The notes beneath the pieces are model-generated. The model saw nothing but the letters and a program-made list of their open reading frames with translations. It was not told the origin of the DNA and did not search any database. A program made the translations under genes and the position numbers. From the IMG/VR virus record IMGVR_UViG_3300045996_000175, positions 1-32,071 of that record: a DNA stretch of 32,071 nucleotides, one strand, 5' to 3'. This stretch comes from a virus. Shown here piece after piece: positions 24,351 through 29,759 of the stretch; the first letter of the stretch is position 1; the number at the start of each line of letters is the position of its first letter.

Positions 24351-24554
24351 ATGACCCCCAGCCAGAAGAATGAGTTGTACCGCGCAATCTTTATCCTCAT
24401 CCTGGCGGCGGGGGTTTCTGGCGCTACTGCTCGCCTGACGATTTGTCCGCTGTGCCAGTGCCCTCGCATTTCCGGCACTGATGCTGCAGTTCATCCGCGA
24501 CGTACTCAAAGCCGCTCCCGCCGCAGACCCAGCATAGAGTCGCAGAGGGCTTAG
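24351..24554 (+). CDS. Possible small membrane protein overlapping a convergent gene
   Basis: A 67-aa ORF starting at ATG 24351 with N-terminal MTPSQKNELYRAIFILILAA and one membrane helix up to about residue 28. The remaining basic half overlaps the oppositely oriented gene ending at 24424 by about 130 bases. There is no convincing ribosome site. The membrane segment before 24424 looks coding, but the C-terminal half resembles a shadow of the - strand gene, so this may be a chance ORF. Confidence 0.3.
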   Translation: MTPSQKNELYRAIFILILAAGVSGATARLTICPLCQCPRISGTDAAVHPRRTQSRSRRRPSIESQRA

Positions 24555-24972
24555 ACGCTGCTATCTCGGCGTCTACAGCCTGCCCAAGCGTCATGCGCCG
24601 GTTGGACACCACCAGCGCCCAATTGCGCGGGTTGTCGTTGGCGATGTGCGCGTGCCGCTCGAAGTGCCGCCAGCGGGCGGCGTCCCTCGCCTCGTTGGCT
24701 TGCACGGCGGGCGGTTGATCGGCGGGCTTATCCGCGAGCATTTCGAGCGCCCTGCCGAAGAAGCCATACCCACCTAAACGAGAAGCGCCGGACGGTTGAT
24801 CCGCTGCGCCTAGCACCTCGTCAATCACGCCGGGGTAGGCGACGTCGCGACTTATGAACGCGGCCTTGCACTGCCGCACGACGGCTCGCAGCAACTCGAT
24901 CTCGGTTGCGGCTTCGTGGCAGATGGCCCGCTGCGTCGTGACTCCCTTGAGCCGTTCTACGATGTCAATCAT
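24424..24972 (-). CDS. Early-region protein with DnaJ-like zinc finger
   Basis: The 182-aa product starts at ATG 24972, fixed by ATGA overlap with the preceding gene. The N-terminus MIDIVERLKGVTTQRAICHE and AATEIELLRAVVRQC is a helical phage-type segment, the middle is charged, and the C-terminus holds CWVCGGSGFEYVADELQHQC-RKCEGTG. That is two CxxC pairs with GGSG/EGTG, as in DnaJ zinc-binding repeats. Last gene of the - strand run of small genes. Function unknown; protein or nucleic acid binding is inferred. Confidence 0.68.
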   Translation of the reverse strand: MIDIVERLKGVTTQRAICHEAATEIELLRAVVRQCKAAFISRDVAYPGVIDEVLGAADQPSGASRLGGYGFFGRALEMLADKPADQPPAVQANEARDAARWRHFERHAHIANDNPRNWALVVSNRRMTLGQAVDAEIAASKPSATLCWVCGGSGFEYVADELQHQCRKCEGTGTADKSSGEQ

Positions 24973-25211
24973 GGTTGCACCGGGGACTGTGGTTCCGAAA
25001 GTCTCACGGTGCCGCCATCCATATCGAGCGTCCACCTTTCGCCGTCCTGCACGTTGTTAAAGTCGAAGTAGGCGAGCGGCTGCTCCTTGCGGAACCAGCG
25101 CCACCGCATCAGCCACCGAGGCAGCCAGCGGAAGCGTGGCCCCTCGCCGCAGAGCATGGCGTACCTGACAACCATCGGCTCGGTGGCCGGTGGGAATACG
25201 ATGTCGGGCAT
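24969..25211 (-). CDS. Small Trp/Arg-rich hypothetical protein
   Basis: An 80-aa ORF. ATG 25211 is chosen because GAGGTG lies five bases upstream; a GTG directly before it is also possible. It contains FRWLPRWLMRWRWFRKEQPL, a strikingly Trp/Arg-rich, amphipathic stretch, then a beta-like LAYFDFNNVQDGERWTLDMD. It could associate with a membrane surface. Not recognised. ATGA coupling to the downstream gene. Confidence 0.55.
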   Translation of the reverse strand: MPDIVFPPATEPMVVRYAMLCGEGPRFRWLPRWLMRWRWFRKEQPLAYFDFNNVQDGERWTLDMDGGTVRLSEPQSPVQP

Positions 25212-25240
25212 CACTTCACCTCGGACACGGTTACAGCGGC

Positions 25241-25570
25241 TCAGATGATGACGGCGGGGCCGTCAAGGTCGAAGAGCGTTTCACAGAACACGGAGTCCCC
25301 GGCCGACTCCACGATGCGCGCGGCGTAGCCAGTCTGCGTCCCGATCAGAACGCGACCGACGTAGAACGACGCCACAGGCTCGTGCGGGTCGATTCGCACG
25401 GCAGTGCCGACGATCTGTGGCACGCGCCACGTCTTCGGCCTCCAGAAAGCCCACCAGCGCCACGCCGGGTCCGGCATGGTCACTTCCTTGACCCAAGCAC
25501 GCGACCGCGCCTGGACGTGTATAGGGCGCGAGGTCTGAATCGCCAGATTCGCCCACGTCTCATTCACCAC
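25241..25570 (-). CDS. Small hypothetical protein
   Basis: A 109-aa ORF starting at GTG 25570 (or the adjacent GTG 25567), with AGAGGTG just upstream. An alternative internal start at ATG 25477 has AAGGAAG before it and would give a 78-aa protein beginning MPDPAWRWWAFWRPKTWR, again Trp/Arg-rich like its downstream neighbour. The C-terminal part is beta-like (VASFYVGRVLIGTQTGYAAR). No motif recognised. Overlaps the preceding gene by 11 bases. Confidence 0.5.
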   Translation of the reverse strand: MVNETWANLAIQTSRPIHVQARSRAWVKEVTMPDPAWRWWAFWRPKTWRVPQIVGTAVRIDPHEPVASFYVGRVLIGTQTGYAARIVESAGDSVFCETLFDLDGPAVII

Positions 25571-25763
25571 GTTGCACCTCTGCTGCGCTGTCCGCGATTC
25601 TCACGATCCCGTATCCCTGCGCCTGCAACTCCCGCAGCAGGATCAGGCCGCGGTCGATGTAGTCGCCGCACCTCGGGTCGTCGGCAGCCTTCCTGCACGC
25701 TTCCCCGAGCCGCCACGCATCGACGTTGTCGGTCGGCTGGTCACGATAGGTGTAGACCTTCAT
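25560..25763 (-). CDS. Small hypothetical protein
   Basis: A 67-aa ORF from ATG 25763, in ATGA overlap with the upstream gene. It reads MKVYTYRDQPTDNVDAWRLG, then RGLILLRELQAQGYGIVRIA. This 'short beta start plus helix with RGLxLLxELxxxGYxIVxI' form looks like a small early phage protein, but I do not recognise a family. Confidence 0.55.
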   Translation of the reverse strand: MKVYTYRDQPTDNVDAWRLGEACRKAADDPRCGDYIDRGLILLRELQAQGYGIVRIADSAAEVQRGE

Positions 25764-25933
25764 CGAGGCACGTCTCCGCTATCCGTGGTCCTGTCTCCGC
25801 TATCCGTGGTCCTGTGCCATGTAGTCACGTTCTTCCATGTCTCCCTCGGGATCAGCACGACGTAGTGCTCGTCGCGATAATCATCGACGACGCAGTCAGC
25901 CACCGCGCGCAACAACTCCAGTGGATCGCTCAT
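25760..25933 (-). CDS. Small hypothetical protein with duplicated tail
   Basis: The 57-aa product starts at ATG 25933 (MSDPLELLRAVADCVVDDYR), the point of ATGA overlap with the upstream gene. After a beta-like HYVVLIPRETW it ends in a duplicated seven-residue unit (TTDSGDR), encoded by an exact 21-bp tandem repeat at 25772-25813. Function unknown. Confidence 0.5.
   Translation of the reverse strand: MSDPLELLRAVADCVVDDYRDEHYVVLIPRETWKNVTTWHRTTDSGDRTTDSGDVPR
25772..25813. repeat. Exact 21-bp tandem duplication
   Basis: The unit gtctccgctatccgtggtcct occurs twice without mismatch (25772-25792 and 25793-25813). Being 7 codons long it keeps the reading frame and duplicates DRTTDSG near the C-terminus of the - strand gene at 25760-25933. 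Likely recent slippage. Confidence 0.9.
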
Positions 25934-26055
25934 TCGACACCTGTCATCCGTTGTGCAATGCACCCCATTTTGGCAATCTCTCTGGAAGGCGTGCGTGCCG
26001 ATAACCAGTTCATCCGGGCGCTACCCGTCATCTCTTTAAGGCTGATAGCGACCAT
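25930..26055 (-). CDS. Small 41-aa hypothetical protein
   Basis: ATG 26055 starts MVAISLKEMTGSARMNWLSA, 20 bases inside the previous gene; the TGA overlaps the next ATG as ATGA. A longer start at 26121 would overlap the previous gene by 86 bases and is less likely. The Arg/Met-rich peptide shows no domain. Confidence 0.4.
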   Translation of the reverse strand: MVAISLKEMTGSARMNWLSARTPSREIAKMGCIAQRMTGVE

Positions 26056-26227
26056 GCGGCCCTTCCTGCGCGCCGGATGGCGGCGAGGTATGGACGCTGT
26101 CGCCAATCGCAGTGCGAACATCCTTGAGCAGATCGCACGGACCCAAGTCCCATGCGTTGAACTTCGGGTTGTCCGACATCGCGCGCTCGACGCGACGTAG
26201 CAGGGCGACCAGTTCTGACTTTTTCAT
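26036..26227 (-). CDS. Small hypothetical protein
   Basis: A 63-aa ORF from ATG 26227 (ATGA overlap). It begins MKKSELVALLRRVERAMSDN with a helix, then FNAWDLGPCDLLKDVRTAIG. The C-terminal SVHTSPPSGAQEGPHG part looks unstructured and overlaps the next small gene. Not recognised. Confidence 0.5.
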   Translation of the reverse strand: MKKSELVALLRRVERAMSDNPKFNAWDLGPCDLLKDVRTAIGDSVHTSPPSGAQEGPHGRYQP

Positions 26228-26415
26228 GGCTTGCTCGCTTTGTTCCTATCCGCTGCTAACTGCAGGGCGATCCTGACGCCCAAGGAGACGTTCCCTGCGC
26301 CGATCTGCTTGGCCTTGGCCTCGTCAGCCGGGAGCATGTAGAGCGTCACCTTGCGCCCCCTAGACGACCCGGTGAGGGGCCGCCCGCCCTTATTCGCGGT
26401 TGCAGGCGATTTCAT
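26224..26415 (-). CDS. Ribbon-helix-helix-like DNA-binding protein candidate
   Basis: The 63-aa basic protein from ATG 26415 reads NKGGRPLTGSSRGRKVTLYM, then LPADEAKAKQIGAGNVSLGV-RIALQLA. A basic GRP-rich arm followed by a short beta strand (KVTLYM) and two helices is the layout of small Arc/CopG-like ribbon-helix-helix regulators in phage early regions. Being near the promoter at 26619-26646 it could act there. The assignment is by pattern only. Confidence 0.55.
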   Translation of the reverse strand: MKSPATANKGGRPLTGSSRGRKVTLYMLPADEAKAKQIGAGNVSLGVRIALQLAADRNKASKP

Positions 26416-26578
26416 AGATCGCCTGGAAGGGCGTCAAACCGCTGTTCCGGTAATACTCCATCATTGATTCCGGGTAGTCGTGATGCACGGCCGCGAACAG
26501 CCGGTCTCCACGGTTGGCAAAGGCCGCGTCCTCGCGCGCCATTCGGTTCACTTCGGCGGTGTATTCGGTGAGCGTCAT
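26390..26578 (-). CDS. Small early protein, first after the promoter
   Basis: The 62-aa product starts at ATG 26578 (MTLTEYTAEVNRMAREDAAF) with GGAGAAGG upstream. The ORF could extend to 26641, but that would begin upstream of the predicted transcript start at about 26612. The rest reads RGDRLFAAVHHDYPESMMEY and FQAIYEIACNRE. It overlaps the next gene by 26 bases. Unknown function. Confidence 0.6.
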   Translation of the reverse strand: MTLTEYTAEVNRMAREDAAFANRGDRLFAAVHHDYPESMMEYYRNSGLTPFQAIYEIACNRE

Positions 26579-26591
26579 TTTGCCTTCTCCC

Positions 26592-26608
26592 GGCAGGGAC
26601 ATCCTGCC
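26592..26608. promoter_or_regulatory. Inverted repeat in the promoter-proximal leader
   Basis: GGCAGG (26592-26597) and CCTGCC (26603-26608) are a perfect inverted repeat with a 5-base spacer, just downstream of the - strand promoter and upstream of the ATG at 26578. A partly overlapping pair CATCC (26600-26604)/GGATG (26613-26617) also exists. It may be an operator or a leader RNA hairpin. Confidence 0.45.
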
Positions 26609-26618
26609 TATGGGATGT

Positions 26619-26646
26619 ATTATCCAGATATATCCGTACATGTCAA
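26619..26646 (-). promoter_or_regulatory. Near-consensus sigma70 promoter
   Basis: On the - strand TTGACA (26646-26641, six of six matches) is followed by a 16-base spacer and GATAAT (26624-26619, five of six). The region is AT-rich in an otherwise GC-rich sequence and sits exactly in the gap between the stop of the gene at 26650 and the start at 26578. It should drive the small-gene run from 26578 down to 24424. Confidence 0.8.
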
Positions 26647-26649
26647 CAC

Positions 26650-26871
26650 CTATTTAGCAGCCGTGTCTCCGTCCGTATGCCTCGGGGACTCCCGATCCGC
26701 GATGCTCTCCGGCTCGTTCGTCCCGGTCTGCCAGACGATGAAGTGGCTGGCCTCCAGTTCCTGAATCAGCCGCGCCCTGGCGAACCGCTGGGCCTCCTCC
26801 TCTGTGTCGGCGTCCACGTCGATGAACGTGTCTGACAGGAGCGCACGGAACTTGTGGCGGAGGAGGGTCAC
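26650..26871 (-). CDS. Small hypothetical protein
   Basis: A 73-aa ORF from GTG 26871 (GTGA overlap). It reads MTLLRHKFRALLSDTFIDVD then EEEAQRFARARLIQELEASH and FIVWQTGTNEPESIADRESP. The beta-helix-beta form is like small stand-alone phage proteins. Its TAG is followed by the -35 box of the promoter within 4 bases. Confidence 0.55.
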   Translation of the reverse strand: MTLLRHKFRALLSDTFIDVDADTEEEAQRFARARLIQELEASHFIVWQTGTNEPESIADRESPRHTDGDTAAK

Positions 26872-27080
26872 GGTTGCACCTCTGAGGCTCCATCAGTGCT
26901 GTACTCCCAGTCCCACCAACCCTCGTAAAAACAGCATCGGTAGTCGCCGCGCCGCCAGATGTATTCCAGCCAGCGGCAATCGTGGTCCGCGACTCTGACC
27001 GGACGCCACGCAAACCAAAGGTGCCACTTCCCGAGCCGGGCTTTCTTCTCGCCCCACGTCTCGCCGCAGTCCCACTTCAT
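26868..27080 (-). CDS. Small Trp-rich hypothetical protein
   Basis: The 70-aa product starts at ATG 27080 (ATGA overlap). MKWDCGETWGEKKARLGKWH then LWFAWRPVRVADHDCRWLEY and YRCCFYEGWWDWEYS give an exceptional Trp content (about ten) with four cysteines. Short 'WHLWFAWRPVRV ... WLE' proteins recur in phage early regions; their function is unknown to me. Confidence 0.62.
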   Translation of the reverse strand: MKWDCGETWGEKKARLGKWHLWFAWRPVRVADHDCRWLEYIWRRGDYRCCFYEGWWDWEYSTDGASEVQP

Positions 27081-27373
27081 GGCTGCACCTCGTTGGATGT
27101 AGGAGTGGTTACATCGTTCGGCAGCACATGCCGGTGGCAGGTCATCTTGTAACCCGTCGAGTGAGGTGTCCCCATGGACGAAATCTGTTCGCAACCCTCC
27201 GCGTCGCACAGCCCCTCGAACCCATCGCACATCTTGCAGTTCGGGCAGCCCTGGATTTCGTAGACCGGCTCCCACGGGTTCGGGGCGACCAGAAGTTGCG
27301 ACTCCTTCCCGATCCAGTGACACGCCTCGCATCGAACGCGGCGGTCCTGGCAACTGGTGTAGGTGACGCTCAT
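27077..27373 (-). CDS. Cys-rich zinc-ribbon-type protein
   Basis: A 98-aa ORF from ATG 27373 (ATGA overlap). Cysteine pairs VRCEACHWIG and GCPNCKMCDG, with further GLCDAEGCEQ and MTCHRH, suggest one or two zinc sites. The C-terminal VLPNDVTTPTSNEVQP looks unstructured. The ending SEVQP/NEVQP is shared with the neighbouring protein encoded at 26868, which may reflect a local duplication. Function unknown. Confidence 0.6.
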   Translation of the reverse strand: MSVTYTSCQDRRVRCEACHWIGKESQLLVAPNPWEPVYEIQGCPNCKMCDGFEGLCDAEGCEQISSMGTPHSTGYKMTCHRHVLPNDVTTPTSNEVQP

Positions 27374-27654
27374 GCGACACCGTCCTTGATGTCCCCTGTC
27401 AGTCGGGCCTTGATGCTCGACCAGCGGGGCTCATCCAAGTCGTTGACCTCGACCACGCAGATGCCGCCGACGATCTCGCCGTTCAGGCAGAATGGGTCCG
27501 TGAACCCACGCCGCACATCCTCGATGACCGTCGTCCTCGGAACGCCTAAGAGTCGGGCGACTTCCCCGGCGTCGATGTACCGCTTTGCGGGCCTAGTGTC
27601 TAAGAGCGTTCCACGTGGAACGTCTTTGGATTCAGTAACTTGCGATTCTGGCAT
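27370..27654 (-). CDS. Helix-turn-helix protein, excisionase-like
   Basis: A 94-aa protein from ATG 27654, with a ribosome site GAGGGAG that overlaps the edge of the att core. RYIDAGEVARLLGVPRTTVI-EDVRRG (about 25-50) is a MerR/excisionase-type winged helix-turn-helix, followed by a beta wing (LNGEIVGGICVVEVNDLDE). It is the first gene after attP, opposite the integrase. Xis proteins bend DNA beside att sites, and position and fold suit that, but a transcriptional regulator is equally possible. Confidence 0.62.
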   Translation of the reverse strand: MPESQVTESKDVPRGTLLDTRPAKRYIDAGEVARLLGVPRTTVIEDVRRGFTDPFCLNGEIVGGICVVEVNDLDEPRWSSIKARLTGDIKDGVA

Positions 27655-27660
27655 GGCTCC

Positions 27661-27705
27661 CTCTTAATCAGTAGGTCGGGGGTTCAAGTCCCTCACGGCC
27701 CACCA
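27661..27705 (+). other. attP: Probable attP core: 3' part of tRNA-Lys(CTT)
   Basis: The 45 bases match tRNA-Lys from the anticodon loop to CCA. They contain CTCTTAA (loop with anticodon CTT), TCAGT (3' anticodon stem), AGGTC (variable loop), GGGGG-TTCAAGT-CCCTC (T arm, with one G-U pair), ACGGCCC (3' acceptor strand) and ACCA. The 5' half of a tRNA is absent upstream, where a phage gene starts at 27654. The integrase gene lies 33 bases further. Tyrosine integrases commonly use such 3' tRNA ends so that the host tRNA is restored on integration. Confidence 0.88.
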
Positions 27706-27722
27706 CTTTTCCGGGGTGGTTG

Positions 27723-27749
27723 TCTAAGGTTCTAAGGTCTATCTAAGAC
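27723..27749. repeat. TCTAAGRY repeats beside attP
   Basis: TCTAAGGT occurs at 27723-27730 and 27731-27738 back to back, and TCTAAGAC at 27742-27749. They lie between the att core and the integrase stop codon, where arm-type integrase or excisionase binding sites are often found. GGTCT/AGACC (27736-27740 and 27746-27750) also forms a small inverted repeat. Confidence 0.5.
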
Positions 27750-28701
27750 CGCTGACTCTCTGGCGACGTACGTATACGGAGAGCATCCCATGTCCGTGTC
27801 CCAGAATATTTCCTGCGGCGTCACTAGCGGCCTTGGCTCGGATATCGTGAAAGTGCCAGCTAGCTCGAAGCCGCTTCCACGCCGTCTGTAAGCCGCCCAT
27901 AGTCCAGGGCTCTCCAAAGCGATTAGTAAGAACGTGTCCTCCTGCCCGTCGAGCTTGGCGGTGACGGCGCGGGTCTGCGGGGCGGGCGGCGATAGACTCT
28001 TGCCGAGCAAGTCCACGGCTGACAAAGAAGCGGAGAGCTTCAGTCCACCCGACGATGCGGAGCTTTCCCGTTTTCGCTTCATTGATGTGAATTCCATCCT
28101 CTCGCAAATCCTCGCGCCTCAAGGCGCGCAGTTCGCCCTGACGGGCACCAGTGAGCAGGGCCAGCGCCAAAACGTCCTGTAGCGGCTCTGGCGCGGCCTC
28201 AAAGGCTTCTAAGAATTCGGCGTCCGAGACGTACCGGCGGCGGGGCTGTTCCTTGTTCCGCCGGACCCCACGGCAGGGATTGCCGTTCGCCCAGCCCTGA
28301 CGCATGGCGAACTCGTAGGCCGAACTCAGCACGGCGCGCTCCCGGTTCCCCATGTGCGGGTGGCCGTCGCGTTTCCGCTTTTCGAGGTACTGCGCGACGT
28401 GAGAATGCGTGAGCGCGACGATGGGCATCCCGCCGAAGTGGTGAGCCAGCCGGGTGTCGGCAATGCGCTCATATTCTAGGCGCGTTCCGTCGGTGACTTC
28501 CGCGGAGGGCAGGTAGACCGCCAATAGCTCCGAGATCGTATGGGGAGGTTTGCCCGTAGGTGTTTCGCGCAGGGCTCGGCGTAGTGCCGTCAGTCCCTCG
28601 TCCACCCTGGTCAGCGCGATCCAGCGGTTTCGCACGACGCGATACCACCGGCCGTTTTTCTGGTAGACCCCCTTCGGGATCGTTGAGCGTGAATCCGTCA
28701 T
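27739..28701 (-). CDS. int: Tyrosine recombinase (phage integrase)
   Basis: The 320-aa protein is taken from ATG 28701 (MTDSRSTIPKGVYQKNGRWY); a GTG three codons earlier is possible. The N-terminal segment resembles the arm-binding part, and residues 55-145 the SAM-like core-binding domain. The catalytic residues are in place: R187 in TGARQGELRALR, K210 or K213 in NEAKTGKLRIV, H285-x-x-R288 in FHDIRAKAASD, H302 in ILGHGHG and Y310 in SVYVRR. It catalyses site-specific recombination between attP and a host tRNA-Lys gene. The gene points toward attP, a common prophage arrangement. Confidence 0.93.
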   Translation of the reverse strand: MTDSRSTIPKGVYQKNGRWYRVVRNRWIALTRVDEGLTALRRALRETPTGKPPHTISELLAVYLPSAEVTDGTRLEYERIADTRLAHHFGGMPIVALTHSHVAQYLEKRKRDGHPHMGNRERAVLSSAYEFAMRQGWANGNPCRGVRRNKEQPRRRYVSDAEFLEAFEAAPEPLQDVLALALLTGARQGELRALRREDLREDGIHINEAKTGKLRIVGWTEALRFFVSRGLARQESIAARPADPRRHRQARRAGGHVLTNRFGEPWTMGGLQTAWKRLRASWHFHDIRAKAASDAAGNILGHGHGMLSVYVRRQRVSGLR

Positions 28702-28864
28702 CGGCAGCACGCTGCAACTTTCGGTTCAGTGCGTCAAGGGTCGTGAATGGCTTGCCGTCCGCGTCCCTGATGTAGGACACCCCCTCGCGCTTCAGCCACG
28801 CCTTGACGGCCGTGGGCTTGGTAAGCCCCGACAGGCGCTGCAGCTTTGCGAAGGTGAGAATCAC
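28469..28864 (-). CDS. DUF4224-like protein upstream of integrase
   Basis: GTG 28864 starts VILTFAKLQRLSGLTKPTAV then KAWLKREGVSYIRDADGKPF-TTLDALNRKL. This is the pattern of the short DUF4224 proteins usually encoded just before phage integrases (about 60-80 aa; possible DNA-binding or recombination directionality helpers). The open frame runs on to 28469, 233 bases into the integrase gene, giving 131 aa. The extra Arg/Pro-rich tail looks like an out-of-frame shadow of integrase, so the natural end may be lost or shifted. Weak ribosome site. Confidence 0.6.
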   Translation of the reverse strand: MILTFAKLQRLSGLTKPTAVKAWLKREGVSYIRDADGKPFTTLDALNRKLQRAADDGFTLNDPEGGLPEKRPVVSRRAKPLDRADQGGRGTDGTTPSPARNTYGQTSPYDLGAIGGLPALRGSHRRNAPRI

Positions 28865-28884
28865 AGAGGACTCTAGGTCCGCTG

Positions 28885-29337
28885 CTATGCCGCAGACCGC
28901 TGCTGCTTGGCGAGTCTGTCGTACAGGACGACGTTCACGCAGGCGGCGAGGTTCATGCAGTATTTCGTCGGCACCTGGACCGACCACTTACAGCGGTCCG
29001 TGATGGCCTTGCCGAGCGTGCCGTCCTCGGGGCCGAAGATGTAGAACGCCCGCTCCGGGTGCGTGAAGTTCACGAGGTTCTTCGCGTTCGGCACGAGGTC
29101 CACAGCGACCGGGATGCAGTCGTATGGCACGGCCTCGAACACGTCCTCGATCCGCAGGACCGGCATATGCCGATAGGACTTCTGCGTGTCCGTGGGGAGC
29201 CGCCCCATGTACCGCTCGGGACGGTGGCCGCTGATCGCCACCAGCGCGGCGTCGTAGCAGCCAGCGGCACGCAGGACGCTGCCCACGTTCGCGCCGTTCT
29301 TCGGGTTCACCAGACCAATAGCCGCAAAGCCTCTCAC
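28885..29337 (-). CDS. SPOUT-family RNA 2'-O-methyltransferase
   Basis: A 150-aa protein from GTG 29337 (GTGA overlap). It shows the three SpoU/TrmH motifs: AAIGLVNPKNGANVGSVLRA (motif 1, with N and R), AFYIFGPEDGTLGKA (motif 2) and VPTKYCMNLAACVNVVLYDR (motif 3), which together build the knotted SAM site. Its size is that of TrmL-type enzymes, which methylate the tRNA wobble ribose. A tRNA or other RNA substrate is inferred. It occurs here between early genes and the DUF4224/integrase pair. Confidence 0.85.
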   Translation of the reverse strand: MRGFAAIGLVNPKNGANVGSVLRAAGCYDAALVAISGHRPERYMGRLPTDTQKSYRHMPVLRIEDVFEAVPYDCIPVAVDLVPNAKNLVNFTHPERAFYIFGPEDGTLGKAITDRCKWSVQVPTKYCMNLAACVNVVLYDRLAKQQRSAA

Positions 29338-29495
29338 TGCTGCGCCCTCTGTATGGCGAGGCTCAAAGCGTTCGCCGCCTTGGCCTTCGCGTCGAGTAGT
29401 TCCTTCTCCAACTTCGCCACTCTCTCGCGGGCCGCGATCACTTCCGGGTCGCGGTCCACGATGGGCTTGATCGTCTGTTCGTAGTGCGTTTGCAC
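29334..29495 (-). CDS. 53-aa coiled-coil protein
   Basis: The GTG at 29495 has CCGAGG upstream; the stop makes GTGA with the methyltransferase start. The peptide reads MQTHYEQTIKPIVDRDPEVI, then AARERVAKLEKELLDAKAKA and AANALSLAIQRAQQ, a single amphipathic, Lys/Glu/Ala-rich helix. It is a small gene well supported by tight packing. Function unknown. Confidence 0.6.
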   Translation of the reverse strand: MQTHYEQTIKPIVDRDPEVIAARERVAKLEKELLDAKAKAANALSLAIQRAQQ

Positions 29496-29508
29496 ACCGG
29501 ACCTCGGT

Positions 29509-29759
29509 TCAGTGGCTCACGGCGGGATTGCTGCCGCGCCGGTTGTTGCAGCGTCTGTGCGCGAGCATCAGATTGTCCTGAGTGCGCCCGCCGCCTTCGG
29601 ACTTACGCTGCCGTGATCCCACGTCGGCGCGAGGGCGTGGTTCGGGTGAACGTCCCAGCGCATCGGTTGCCCGCACAGCCAGCACTTGCCTTGCTGCGCG
29701 ATGAAGAACTTCTCGCGGTTGCGGGCGTCGTGCTTTTTCTTCGCGACGCTCACGGTCAC
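29509..29759 (-). pseudogene. HNH endonuclease with a frameshift
   Basis: Starts at GTG 29759 (GTGA overlap with the upstream gene). Frame one reads KKKHDARNREKFFIAQQGKC-WLCGQPM and ends TWDHGSVSPKA before TGA at 29568. Another frame supplies the missing half, RKSEGGGRTQDNLMLAHRRC-NNRRG, ending at 29509. Joined, they give a normal HNH domain with CxxC, WDH, SxGG, DNLxLAHRxCNxxRG. A missing single base in the five bases 29608-29612 (GGCAG on the - strand) would explain it. The outer stop leaves 13 bases to the next start, whereas the inner stop leaves 72, supporting an ancestral intact gene. Sequencing error or programmed shift remain possible. Confidence 0.75.

Noticed and set aside
26054-26121. 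Upstream start for the small gene ending at 25930
   Set aside because: It would overlap the preceding gene by 86 bases, whereas the 26055 start fits the tight-overlap style of the operon.
25190-26200. 336-aa open frame on the + strand
   Set aside because: Spans five small - strand genes that are linked by ATGA overlaps and have ribosome sites; composition is Arg/His/Pro-rich as for shadows.
27661-27705. A complete tRNA-Lys gene
   Set aside because: The 5' half (acceptor strand, D arm and 5' anticodon stem) is absent upstream; only the 3' part is present, as expected for attP.
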